Under the pieces are notes generated by a model. It did not search any database and was not told the DNA's origin. It saw only the letters and a program-made list of their open reading frames with translations. Positions 9,954 through 18,041 of a DNA stretch of 64,000 bases are shown here, piece by piece. This DNA is from Paenibacillus mendelii. GTDB taxonomy: Bacteria; Bacillota; Bacilli; Paenibacillales; Paenibacillaceae. The DNA lies in assembly GCF_024498075.1 (NCBI RefSeq), contig NZ_JANHOF010000018.1:23578-87577 (forward strand). The letters are read 5' to 3'. Position 1 is the first letter of the stretch, and every line of letters starts with the position of its first letter. A program made the position numbers and the translations under genes.

Positions 9954-10999
9954 TCATGCGTTCGAAGGAGCAAATCGAGCAGGCAGCCAGCAGCGTATAC
10001 GCGTATATGATTCGTAATCACGACGGTAACTGGGGAATGGATCTGAATCAATGGGACTGGGTGCCTGGAGTAGGGATCAACGCCATCCACAGCTATGGCG
10101 TAAGCAGTGAACGGGAGGATGTGAAGCAGTTTGTAGCTGCCTGGCTGGAACGTAACGGGCGTAAAGCGGAGCGGGTTAAAGTGATCAATGCGATGGCGCC
10201 GTTCGTGATATTCCCGGATATGTTCCGCTTGACCGGCGATGACGGTTACAAGCAGACTGCTGTACGCATCGCAGATTGGATGATCCATGAAGCACCTCGC
10301 ACAAGAGAGCGGGCGTTCGAGCATACGGTCACAGAAAACGCCAGCTTTCCCGAGCAGGTGTGGGCGGATACGATCTTCATGGCTGTCTTATTCCTCGCCC
10401 GAACAGCACGCCTGACGGAACGTACCGACTATGCCGAGGAAGCGGTGAATCAGCTGCTCGTGCATATGCGGCTGCTGCAAGATCCGGCAACGGGCATATT
10501 GTTTCACGGATGGAATTGCGGAACCGGTAATCATATGTCCGGTGCCCGATGGACGCGAGGCAATGGATGGGTCGTTATTGGTATGCCCGAGATCTTGGGA
10601 GAACTGAATGGCCTCGTTGAACTGCCGGATGAACTGTTCGAGCGCTACCGCAAGCTGGCCGACGGGCTGCTTCACTACCAGACCGCCGACGGACTGTGGC
10701 ATACGGTCATGGATCAGCCGTATTTCTATCAAGAAACCTCGGGGAGCGCCGCCATAGCTTGCGGTCTAAGGAAGGCGGTCCGCTCGGGTCTGCTGGATGC
10801 ATCGTATCGGATGGCGGCAGAGCGAGGGCTTGAAGGCGTCATGAGGAAAATTGCTTATAATGGCGAAGTAACGGGCGTGTCCAGTGGAACCCCTGTCAAA
10901 GACACCATCGATGATTATCAAGGAATTCCACTTATTCCAACACTGTATGGGCAAGGCCTGACGCTTATGCTGTTATCGGAGTGGTTGAGAGATTCATAA
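9950..10999 (+). CDS. GH88/GH105 family unsaturated uronyl hydrolase
   Basis: 349 residues; ATG 9950 overlaps the binding-protein stop (ATG 9956 is an alternative start). The (alpha/alpha)6 barrel family is recognised from ENASFPEQVWADTIFMAVLFLAR (the DT-x-F-M-A segment carries the catalytic Asp in YteR-like enzymes), HMSGARWTRGNGWVVIG and the C-terminal YFYQETSGSAAIACGLRKAV. No signal peptide, so cytoplasmic. Members hydrate the 4,5-unsaturated uronic acid left by pectin or rhamnogalacturonan lyases. This fits the PL22 gene directly downstream. Confidence 0.9.
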   Translation: MIMRSKEQIEQAASSVYAYMIRNHDGNWGMDLNQWDWVPGVGINAIHSYGVSSEREDVKQFVAAWLERNGRKAERVKVINAMAPFVIFPDMFRLTGDDGYKQTAVRIADWMIHEAPRTRERAFEHTVTENASFPEQVWADTIFMAVLFLARTARLTERTDYAEEAVNQLLVHMRLLQDPATGILFHGWNCGTGNHMSGARWTRGNGWVVIGMPEILGELNGLVELPDELFERYRKLADGLLHYQTADGLWHTVMDQPYFYQETSGSAAIACGLRKAVRSGLLDASYRMAAERGLEGVMRKIAYNGEVTGVSSGTPVKDTIDDYQGIPLIPTLYGQGLTLMLLSEWLRDS

Positions 11000-11022
11000 G
11001 GTACAGCTGCAGCTATTGGGGG

Positions 11023-11053
11023 CGGGCGTTTCTCATGGAACGCCCGTTTGTTT
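11023..11053 (+). terminator. Hairpin terminator after GH88/105 gene
   Basis: Inverted repeat CGGGCGTT (11023-11030) / AACGCCCG (11039-11046) followed by TTTGTTT. A second stem (11063-11070 / 11085-11092) without a T-run lies directly after it. Confidence 0.7.
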
Positions 11054-11139
11054 CGACTATAGGGCGTGCGTGAGTAATCTTCACTCGCACGCCGGTTCTT
11101 GGATTGGAATTCTCGAATAGGAAGGGAGAATCGGGAAAT

Positions 11140-12183
11140 ATGCTTACCATGCGATTATTTCAGGATATGAAAACAGGCCGTACCATACAGGCGATCGGTG
11201 AGCCGGGTACGGATACGGGCCGCCATTATTTTACGGCGATGTCGTGGATGTCGGACAACCGTCATATTGTGCTCAATGCCAAGCTCGGCACCTTCCAATG
11301 CCAGTATGTCAAGTTCGATACCGTAAGCGGAACGACCACGGTGCTGGCTGAAGACGAGCAGTGGGCGGCGGGAGCCGTATCCCCGGATGATAAGCTGTAT
11401 TATATAAGAGGAAACGAGATTATGGTCATTGATTTGACTACGATGGAAAAAAATGTATGTTATAGGGCGGAGCAAGGAAAGGACTTTCATGGTCCGCTTT
11501 CGTTCACGAATGACGGCCAAACATTGGGTACGTACATGTATGATCCCAATGGCATTTGCTCACTTGGTACGATCGATCTTGCCTCAGGCCTACTCCATGT
11601 GGCAGCTATCCCGCAGTTTGTGAAACCGTACAGCGTAGCTAATCATGCGATGGTCAATCCGGTGAACCCGAACCTCGTCTATTACGCCCATGAAGGGAAA
11701 ACGGAATTTATCCCCGACCGGCTCTGGGTGGCGGACATGCGTACGGGGGAAGTGAAGAATATCTACCGCCAGAAGCGTCTGGAGGACGGCACGCTAGTCG
11801 AATACTGCGGTCATGAGATGTGGGCTTCCAATGGGGAGGGGATGTACTTTGTCAAGTATAGTCCAAGTCCGCTCAAGCCGACCGGGGTTTTCTTTGCAGA
11901 CTACCGGGGAGAGAATTGGGCGTTTATTAACGGGGATTATGCGTATTGGCATGCATGCGTGAGCCCGGATGGCCGCTATATTGTCGCAGATACGCATGAG
12001 TTGATTACAAAGATCGTATTAATCGACCTGCAGACGAAGACATCGGAGCTCCTGTGCGAGCAGCAAATGTGGTGGGATCATCCGGGGCACCCGCATCCTT
12101 CCTTCAGCCCGGACAGCAGGAAAGTCTCCTTTACGTTCGCCGACGAGGACAACCGCCTGTGGGCGGGCATCATTGAATTATGA
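11140..12183 (+). CDS. Oligogalacturonate lyase-like protein (PL22 beta-propeller)
   Basis: 347 residues from ATG 11140 with AAGGGAG upstream. It is a seven-bladed-propeller-like protein with repeated WMSDNRHIV, VSPDDKLYYI, VSPDGRYIVAD and SFSPDSRKVSF strands. The diagnostic PL22 segments are NPVNPNLVYYAHEG, CGHEMWASNGEG and DHPGHPHPSFSPD, whose His residues match the metal-binding and catalytic region of Ogl. No signal peptide, so it should cleave short unsaturated galacturonides in the cytoplasm. It sits downstream of GH88/105 but beyond a terminator, so it may have its own promoter. Confidence 0.8.
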   Translation: MLTMRLFQDMKTGRTIQAIGEPGTDTGRHYFTAMSWMSDNRHIVLNAKLGTFQCQYVKFDTVSGTTTVLAEDEQWAAGAVSPDDKLYYIRGNEIMVIDLTTMEKNVCYRAEQGKDFHGPLSFTNDGQTLGTYMYDPNGICSLGTIDLASGLLHVAAIPQFVKPYSVANHAMVNPVNPNLVYYAHEGKTEFIPDRLWVADMRTGEVKNIYRQKRLEDGTLVEYCGHEMWASNGEGMYFVKYSPSPLKPTGVFFADYRGENWAFINGDYAYWHACVSPDGRYIVADTHELITKIVLIDLQTKTSELLCEQQMWWDHPGHPHPSFSPDSRKVSFTFADEDNRLWAGIIEL

Positions 12184-12192
12184 CAATGATAA

Positions 12193-12232
12193 CAGGCTCG
12201 AGAGCCCCTTTAGTATAAGACTCTCGAGCCTG
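12193..12232. terminator. Bidirectional hairpin between convergent genes
   Basis: A perfect 12-bp inverted repeat, CAGGCTCGAGAG (12193-12204) / CTCTCGAGCCTG (12221-12232), lies between the stop codons of the PL22 gene and the AAA ATPase gene. There is no long T-run on either side. Confidence 0.6.
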
Positions 12233-12239
12233 GCTGCGC

Positions 12240-13001
12240 TCATTGATCCTGGAGCAGTTCATCCAGGAGCTTATCCTTATTGTTCAGAAACTGCTTATAG
12301 ATGATAAAGTGCTCCGTTTCTTCCAGAGGCTTCTCGGTAATCCCCTCGGCCGTCAACTCGTATATCTTCGCATCCGGGTAAGCCATCAGGATGGGGGAAT
12401 GAGTTGAGATAATAAACTGAGCGTTCTGCTGGATAAGCTGATGCATGCGCGAGATCATGGCCATCTGCCGAAAGGGGGACAGGGCGGCCTCCGGCTCATC
12501 CATGATGTATAGGCCATTGCCGCGGAAGCGGTGGAGAAAGGCGGCGAAGAAGGATTCGCCATGCGATTGCTCATGAAGCGATTTGCCGCCATAAGAATCG
12601 ATAATCGGAGGGCCGAAGGAAGGCTCGCGATCCATTCTGTCGATATTCGTTGCCAGATTATAGTAGCTTTCCGCGCGGAAGAAGAAGCCATCCCGGGCTC
12701 TTAAGGGGCCGCGAACGAGCCGGATATGCTGATACAGCTCGGAATGGGTGGCTTCGGTGGAGAAGTTGAAGTTCATCGTGCCGCCCTCGGCATTGAAGCC
12801 CCAAGCAACCGCGATCGCTTCCAGCAGCGTTGACTTCCCCATCCCGTTCTCGCCGACAATATAGGTGACGTTCGGATGAAAGTCCAGACGTTCCAGATGC
12901 TGGATTGCGTCCAGTGAATACGGATACTTGTCGAAATTCTCGACTTTGTCTCTCAACAGCTGCATGCTTCGCAAGAATGCTCCCCGTCCATTTGTTCGCA
13001 T
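12240..13001 (-). CDS. AAA-family ATPase (SMC/ABC-type, single domain)
   Basis: 253 residues from ATG 13001, with GGAGG about 12 bases upstream; an upstream GTG start (13046) is less likely. The Walker A motif is YIVGENGMGKSTLLEAI (about residue 42). Walker B/D-loop is LYIMDEPEAALSPFRQMAM (about 160), then an H-loop FIISTHSPILMAYP. This is the YbjD/RecF-like predicted ATP-binding family of about 250 residues with the two ATPase halves brought together without a long coiled coil. The biological role is unknown. It is divergent from the TagO-like gene. Confidence 0.88.
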   Translation of the reverse strand: MRTNGRGAFLRSMQLLRDKVENFDKYPYSLDAIQHLERLDFHPNVTYIVGENGMGKSTLLEAIAVAWGFNAEGGTMNFNFSTEATHSELYQHIRLVRGPLRARDGFFFRAESYYNLATNIDRMDREPSFGPPIIDSYGGKSLHEQSHGESFFAAFLHRFRGNGLYIMDEPEAALSPFRQMAMISRMHQLIQQNAQFIISTHSPILMAYPDAKIYELTAEGITEKPLEETEHFIIYKQFLNNKDKLLDELLQDQ

Positions 13002-13166
13002 TCCGATTCTACACCTCCAAAGCTTTATTCTCGCCCTGCAATTCACTATTAGTAGTATACTTAATCCCGATTAGGGATGCCATGCTCATGTCGGTTTGCC
13101 GGGAAAAACGATGTCGCTTATACGCGGTTCGGGTCGCAATAATTACCACTCGACAGAAAACGCCCG

Positions 13167-13196
13167 TTGACAATGCAAATCGTTTCTGCCTACAAT
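13167..13196 (+). promoter_or_regulatory. Sigma-A promoter of the TagO/MraY-family gene
   Basis: TTGACA at 13167-13172, 18-bp spacer, TACAAT at 13191-13196, about 37 bp before the start codon, which has RBS AGGAAGGGAG. Confidence 0.75.
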
Positions 13197-13233
13197 CATA
13201 CATATACACATTCGAGCAGGAAGGGAGTCGACG

Positions 13234-14190
13234 ATGAATTATCTGATCGCTTTTATGCTTTCCTTTGGTATTGTAGTGGCCTTAATTCCTCCTTTGAAAA
13301 GAGCGGCGCTCCGAATCGGCTTTGTAGACAAGCCCCGGAAAGACAGCGCTAGAAAAATACATAGAGATCCGATCCCGCTTACGGCCGGTATCGCCATCTT
13401 TATCGGCTTCGTCGCAGTATACCTGATATTCGTCCGGGATACTTGGGCACAGTCGGGCGCTATTCTCGGCGGCGGACTGCTTATTCTGCTGATTGGAATC
13501 GTGGATGACTGGTACAAAACCCATGGTAAGGAATTCCCGGCGCTGCCGAAATTTCTCGTTCAAATATCGGCAGCGGTGCTTGTGTACGCATCGGGAATCG
13601 TCTTCGCCGGGTTCGAGAATCCGCTGAATGGCACTTATATCGTTCTTCCAGTATGGCTGTCGTTCCTCTTTACGGTCATGTGGATCTTCGGCGTCACGAC
13701 GGTGATTAATTTCACCGACGGAATGGATGGCCTGGCGGGCGGCTTGTCCGCTATATCCGGCGGAACGCTGCTTGTTGTCGCCCTTGTGATGGGACAGCAG
13801 GGCTCAGCCATGATGGCAGTCATTACGGTTGGCGTATCGGTCGGTTATCTGTTGTTTAACCGTCCCCCGGCCAAGGTATTCATGGGTGATGCGGGTGCGA
13901 CCTTCCTCGGGTTCATACTCGGCGTTGTAGCGCTCGACGGGGCCTTCAAGCAGGCGACAATGCTGTCGTTATTTATTCCGATTCTCGCATTAGGCGTACC
14001 GATTCTGGATAATCTTCGCGTCGTCATCGCACGGATGATGAAGGGCGTGCCGGTCTATCAAGCGGATGCCTCGCAAGTGCATTACCGGCTGTTGGCTACC
14101 GGAATGAAGCCGGTTCAAGTCGTCTCCTTCTTATATTTGGTGAACATTTGCTTCGGCCTGTTTTCCATCGTATTGCTGCTCGCTCAGTAG
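13234..14190 (+). CDS. tagO: Undecaprenyl-phosphate GlcNAc-1-phosphate transferase (MraY/WecA/TagO family)
   Basis: 318 residues with about ten transmembrane helices. The family's catalytic acidic motifs are all present: GIVDDWYKT (about residue 91), NFTDGMDGLAGG (about 155) and FMGDAGATFLGF (about 217). The C-terminal HYRLLATGM resembles the UDP-sugar-selecting loop of WecA/TagO-type enzymes. It transfers a sugar-1-phosphate to undecaprenyl phosphate at the membrane, starting teichoic acid or other wall polymer synthesis. It is monocistronic, with a strong promoter and its own terminator. The symbol is by family resemblance; MraY itself would sit in the division cluster. Confidence 0.85.
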   Translation: MNYLIAFMLSFGIVVALIPPLKRAALRIGFVDKPRKDSARKIHRDPIPLTAGIAIFIGFVAVYLIFVRDTWAQSGAILGGGLLILLIGIVDDWYKTHGKEFPALPKFLVQISAAVLVYASGIVFAGFENPLNGTYIVLPVWLSFLFTVMWIFGVTTVINFTDGMDGLAGGLSAISGGTLLVVALVMGQQGSAMMAVITVGVSVGYLLFNRPPAKVFMGDAGATFLGFILGVVALDGAFKQATMLSLFIPILALGVPILDNLRVVIARMMKGVPVYQADASQVHYRLLATGMKPVQVVSFLYLVNICFGLFSIVLLLAQ

Positions 14191-14212
14191 ATCTAATTCA
14201 GCAAGCAGACTT

Positions 14213-14242
14213 AAACTCCAGAGAGTTCTCTGGAGTTTTTTT
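14213..14242 (+). terminator. Intrinsic terminator of the TagO-like gene
   Basis: Perfect 12-bp arms AAACTCCAGAGA (14213-14224) / TCTCTGGAGTTT (14227-14238), then TTTT. Confidence 0.9.
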
Positions 14243-14577
14243 ATGGTTTTTGATAGCTGCTCAAGAGGGTTGGTCAACTGTGTATTCCTCTAAGGTCCGC
14301 GGGACAGCAGTAACACCGTAATTTGCCGTTACAGGTTCAGGTCAGACGGGCAGGACTGCCAAATTGGCTGCAGACAAGATGAGATGTCCAGGAGCGCGCG
14401 TTCGGTACAATATGATCAACAGTGACCATGCAGCGTCACACCGTGCTTTGGAGCTACATCCGGTGAAAGAGATTTTGGTTATGTGAATTTTGCCTTTTTG
14501 CTTCAAAAATGAAATAATCAAGACTGTATGGATTGCCCATTGAACTTAACATATCGTGATACCTAACAGGAGAGTGA
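14243..14577. other. Non-coding gap, nothing recognised
   Basis: 335 bp between the terminator and the TerB-like gene. No plausible ORF with a ribosome site and no clear repeat was seen. It ends in the AGGAG of the next gene. Confidence 0.5.
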
Positions 14578-14994
14578 ATGAATTTGTTTCTTCATTTTTT
14601 ACAGACGAAAGAGGATAAAGAAGCATTTCTGGAATTGGCCCATGTCGTGGCACAAGCCGACGGATTTGTGAACAGTAAAGAACGGGGATACTTGCGCTCT
14701 TACATGGCGGAGATGAACTTGCACGAGTCTGAGTACAACTTTTCGGAAGCTAGGGAATTATCGGCTATTATTGGCGAATTGAAGGTTGAACAGGTGAAAA
14801 ATATTTTCTTCGTCGAGATCCTGCTGCTCATGTTCGCAGATGGCGACTACAACGAAGAAGAGAAACAGATCGTCATGGACTTGAAGCGATTATTCGGATA
14901 CTCCGACGAAACCTATGAATCGTACAAGAATTGGGTCATTCGCATGGATAAGCATAAGATTGAGGGTGTCAAGCTTATACTGAATCCTTCCTGA
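14578..14994 (+). CDS. TerB-like tellurite-resistance family protein
   Basis: 138 residues with RBS ACAGGAGAG directly before the ATG. Two acidic helical hairpins with ALAHVVAQADGFVNSKERGYL-like and LLLMFADGDYNEEEKQIV segments give the repeated A-D-G-x-x-x-x-x-E pattern of TerB-fold proteins. Such proteins are soluble, all-helical and metal-binding by family knowledge. A true tellurite function is not implied. It stands alone between two terminators. Confidence 0.75.
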   Translation: MNLFLHFLQTKEDKEAFLELAHVVAQADGFVNSKERGYLRSYMAEMNLHESEYNFSEARELSAIIGELKVEQVKNIFFVEILLLMFADGDYNEEEKQIVMDLKRLFGYSDETYESYKNWVIRMDKHKIEGVKLILNPS

Positions 14995-15029
14995 ACTCAT
15001 CTTCCACAAGTGTAGTAACGCATGTCAAG

Positions 15030-15061
15030 AAACCATCGCTCCCGCAGAGCGGTGGTTTTTT
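15030..15061 (+). terminator. Intrinsic terminator after TerB-like gene
   Basis: Arms AACCATCGCTC (15031-15041) / GAGCGGTGGTT (15047-15057), pairing with one G-T, followed by a T-run to 15061. Confidence 0.85.
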
Positions 15062-15121
15062 GCTTGCATATTTTACTACCTACCCACAAACAATGAGAGT
15101 ATCGCATGAAAAGGAGTGGAA

Positions 15122-15934
15122 ATGATGAAAAGATTTGGTTGCGTTGCAGCAGCTATATTGATGATTCTGATCAGCAGTGTAGGGGGACGAACGGGGTACG
15201 CTCAAGAGGAGCCGCGAGAAATCAAACAGGTAGCTATCGTCATTGATGATTTCGGCAATAACATGACGGGGACAGCGGAGATGTTCGACCTTCCTGTTCA
15301 TATTACGGCTGCGGTTATGCCGTTCATGCCGACGACGAAGCAGGATGCGGAGCAGGCCCACAAGAAGGGGCATGACGTGATCGTACATATGCCAATGGAA
15401 CCGAATCAGGGCAAGAAGGAGTGGCTGGGACCTGGCGCAATTACGACGAGCATGGATGATGCGGAAATTCGCAAGCGCGTCGAGGAAGCCATACGGGACG
15501 TTCCCCATGCCATTGGGATGAATAATCATATGGGCTCCAAGATAACGGCTGACGAACGAGCCATGCGTATTGTATTGTCCGTTGTGAAGGAGAATAATAT
15601 GTTCTTCCTTGACAGCCGTACGACCTATAAGACGGTTGTGCCAAAGATTGCCGCGGAGCTTGGCGTACCGTTATTGTCTAATCATGTGTTCCTTGACGAT
15701 GTTTATACCATGCAGCATATTTCAGCCCAAATCGGGGTGCTTAAGAAGCTTCTGGAATCGAATGTCGAGTGCGTGGCCATCGGACACGTCGGAGCACCAG
15801 GCAAAAAAACAGCCGCGGTGCTTAAAGACGCGATACCGCGGCTGAAGGAGAGGGTAAGCTTCGTTAAGCTGTCGGAGATGGTGGTGGCATCAGCGGAGAA
15901 GGATATAGTTCCGAATCCCGGACGCGATCGCTGA
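15122..15934 (+). CDS. Divergent polysaccharide deacetylase (YibQ-like, secreted)
   Basis: 270 residues from ATG 15122 (ATG 15125 also fits the AAGGAG). A signal peptide of about 28 residues ends GYAQ. The fold is shown by QVAIVIDDFGNNMTG (the D-D pair of the NodB-like barrel), HDVIVHMPMEPNQG, IGMNNHMGSKIT and AIGHVGAPGKKT. This matches the divergent polysaccharide deacetylase 2 family. It probably acts on an extracellular glycan, but deacetylation is not proven for this family. Its last 45 bp overlap the 3' end of the convergent amidase gene. Confidence 0.85.
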   Translation: MMKRFGCVAAAILMILISSVGGRTGYAQEEPREIKQVAIVIDDFGNNMTGTAEMFDLPVHITAAVMPFMPTTKQDAEQAHKKGHDVIVHMPMEPNQGKKEWLGPGAITTSMDDAEIRKRVEEAIRDVPHAIGMNNHMGSKITADERAMRIVLSVVKENNMFFLDSRTTYKTVVPKIAAELGVPLLSNHVFLDDVYTMQHISAQIGVLKKLLESNVECVAIGHVGAPGKKTAAVLKDAIPRLKERVSFVKLSEMVVASAEKDIVPNPGRDR

Positions 15935-16657
15935 AGCGGTCTGAAGCTGATAACGCGGGTCGGTCAGCATCCTGCGGTCTTCTTCATTGCTGATGAAGCC
16001 CATCTCTACGATAACCGCCGGCTGCTTGACGACGTTGAGTAAGTAGAAGGGCTTACCCATTTTGGGAAGCTTACGGGTGTTCTGCTGCCGATTGAGGGCA
16101 TCTTGGATACAGTAGGCAAGCAGAGCGCTTTGTCCTTCATTCTGATGAAGAACGAGCGGCCCCCGAACGGATTTGTTCTTGCCCCAGTTGACATGAAGGC
16201 TGACAACCGTGCCCGCTTGAATTTCCTTGCTTAACTGGGATCGTTGGGATAAATCCCGCTTATGTCTGGAACGGCTGGAGAACCAGCGGTTGTCGTCACT
16301 AAGCGCATAATCCCCGTTTCGGTTCAATACCACTCGAACGCCGCTGCTGCTTAAGAGTAAATATAATTTTTTGGCAACCGCCAGGTTAATGTCTTTCTCC
16401 AGAATGTCGCCCTGGAATGCGCCGCCGTCAATACCGCCATGACCGGCGTCAATAATGATTTCGGCCGTTGGCAGCGCGCGCTGATAATCCGGGTCGCCAT
16501 CGGGCTCCGTTTCCGCATGCGCAGGAGCGGGCGTAGTGTGTTTGCTTTGTTCCGGTACGAATGCTCCAACCGGACTCGCATACATGAAGCAAAGCATAAT
16601 TATCGTTCCAACGCCAAAATAACGCGCGAGCCTTCGCATCTGTCCGTTCTTAAACAT
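15890..16657 (-). CDS. N-acetylmuramoyl-L-alanine amidase (Amidase_3, CwlD-like)
   Basis: 255 residues from the ATG at 16657, which lies ten bases after GGAGG; an upstream ATG at 16678 would add seven residues. An N-terminal membrane anchor/signal (about residues 8-32) is followed by an Amidase_3 domain. Its zinc and catalytic residues are visible in IIIDAGHGGIDGG (His), ILEKDINL (Glu), VSLHVNWGKN (His) and VIVEMGFISNEEDRR (Glu). It cleaves the amide bond between muramic acid and stem peptide. It converges on the deacetylase gene with a 45-bp coding overlap, and the pairing of two wall enzymes suggests peptidoglycan or cortex processing. Confidence 0.92.
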   Translation of the reverse strand: MFKNGQMRRLARYFGVGTIIMLCFMYASPVGAFVPEQSKHTTPAPAHAETEPDGDPDYQRALPTAEIIIDAGHGGIDGGAFQGDILEKDINLAVAKKLYLLLSSSGVRVVLNRNGDYALSDDNRWFSSRSRHKRDLSQRSQLSKEIQAGTVVSLHVNWGKNKSVRGPLVLHQNEGQSALLAYCIQDALNRQQNTRKLPKMGKPFYLLNVVKQPAVIVEMGFISNEEDRRMLTDPRYQLQTASAIASGIRNYILLR

Positions 16658-16784
16658 GCCTTTCATTCCTCCATTCAAAAGCCTTCGCCTTATCGTGGCA
16701 CATACAGTCCCAACTCATTCATGTTTGAACGATGAAGGAAGAGGAAACACTGATAAACGAAATGATGAACGGAGGTGCATCAGG

Positions 16785-16976
16785 GTGGCGAGCCGGGATG
16801 AGTTAATCAAATATATGACACAGCAATTGGTCACTTATATGGAAACACCGCTAGAACAGCGTAAACAGAAACGCGAAGCAGCCAAAGCTGCAAAAGAGCC
16901 TTGGCTGACACGTTGGTTCGGTATTGCTCCGCTTGGGATCGCACTATGGTGGCGCAAACGGCGAAGCCGGTTATAG
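16785..16976 (+). CDS. yqzE: YqzE family small protein
   Basis: 63 residues from GTG 16785 with GGAGGTG eight bases upstream. The sequence has YMTQQLVTYMETPLEQRKQKRE followed by WFGIAPLGIALWWRKRR, which is the conserved architecture of YqzE: an amphipathic helix, a basic linker and a C-terminal hydrophobic helix. In Bacillus subtilis yqzE lies close to the comG, yqhG and yqhH region, as here. Function unknown. Confidence 0.85.
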   Translation: MASRDELIKYMTQQLVTYMETPLEQRKQKREAAKAAKEPWLTRWFGIAPLGIALWWRKRRSRL

Positions 16977-16993
16977 CTGGTTAGCTTAAGACG

Positions 16994-17884
16994 TTATTTA
17001 TAGAAGCTTCCGTCTGCAGACAAGGCGTTCATCGGCAGATATCGAGTTCCAAGCTGTTCGAAAGCGACGAATAACGTTTCGTCATTCCACTGGTGATAAC
17101 CGATCGCCGGCCAGACGAACAGGACGTTCTTATCGAACAGCTCTGCCGTGAATCGAATTTGCGCTTTACGATCCAGGAGGCTTGAGAGCTGCTTCACTTG
17201 ATTGCCAGACAGCGGTGTCTGAGTAAGCCAAGGCATTCTCTCGTACGGATCGAATGAACGGTTCATATGGGATACGGATAGACGCAGCGGCGTATCGATC
17301 GCCGGGGATTCGCTAGTTATTTGCTTCATCCCGGATTGCCACTGCTTGTCATTGATCGGCAGGACATCTCCGGTCCACGCGTCCAAATAATGGGTTTCCC
17401 CGCTTGGGGCACTCCACTTCCACACGGCTAGCAAAGGATGGACGTACATGCGTTCCAGCTTGAGCGGCTTTTTTATGATGTCTGAATAAGAAGATATGAG
17501 TTCCTGCCGTACCATAGCCTGGTACAGCGTATTCGGATCGAAGATCGGATGGCTGCCGGCGCCATACTCGCCTAGCGCAAAGCCGCCTTCTTCTAATGCA
17601 TTGACGATCATGTAGCCAACAGGCTGCTGATTGGCACGGAACGTCACGAGCCATCCATGCTGGCCGGGGCCGATGGGTACTATTGTAGAACGGGCAGTCT
17701 TCCAAGCCTGAAATTCAGGCTGCGCGGATAAGCTGTTTACCCATTGTTGAACCTGTGCGGTTAAAGCAGTTCCGGCTCCGCCTGTTTCCGTTGAGCTTGT
17801 CCCAGCCGCTGAGCTGGAATGGTTACCGGCGACCATATGAATTAATAGTAATGCCGCATACAGCGGGACCCATTTTCTGCGCAT
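16994..17884 (-). CDS. Hypothetical secreted protein
   Basis: 296 residues from ATG 17884, with CAGGTGG upstream. A signal peptide (MRRKWVPLYAALLLIHMVAG) is followed by a Ser/Thr/Gly-rich stretch. The rest is a mixed alpha/beta sequence with WLVTFRANQQPVGYMIVNALEEGGFALGEYG (about residues 80-110), HYLDAWTGDVLPIND and VLFVWPAIGYHQWNDETLFVAFEQ. I do not recognise a family, although the pattern resembles lone Paenibacillus exported proteins. It lies between yqzE and yqhG in a conserved housekeeping neighbourhood. Confidence 0.7.
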   Translation of the reverse strand: MRRKWVPLYAALLLIHMVAGNHSSSAAGTSSTETGGAGTALTAQVQQWVNSLSAQPEFQAWKTARSTIVPIGPGQHGWLVTFRANQQPVGYMIVNALEEGGFALGEYGAGSHPIFDPNTLYQAMVRQELISSYSDIIKKPLKLERMYVHPLLAVWKWSAPSGETHYLDAWTGDVLPINDKQWQSGMKQITSESPAIDTPLRLSVSHMNRSFDPYERMPWLTQTPLSGNQVKQLSSLLDRKAQIRFTAELFDKNVLFVWPAIGYHQWNDETLFVAFEQLGTRYLPMNALSADGSFYK

Positions 17885-18041
17885 GATTATCCACCTGCTT
17901 CTTCCTCGGATTTGGCGTAACGCCATTGTATCGCAGCTAACACGAGAAGGTTGTAGGAACCTGTCGCGGAAAAGCGGACAAGCTCCCTTCTATTTTTGCC
18001 GTTTTCTTGCGAATGAACGGTCAAAACCCTTCTTATTGTCG

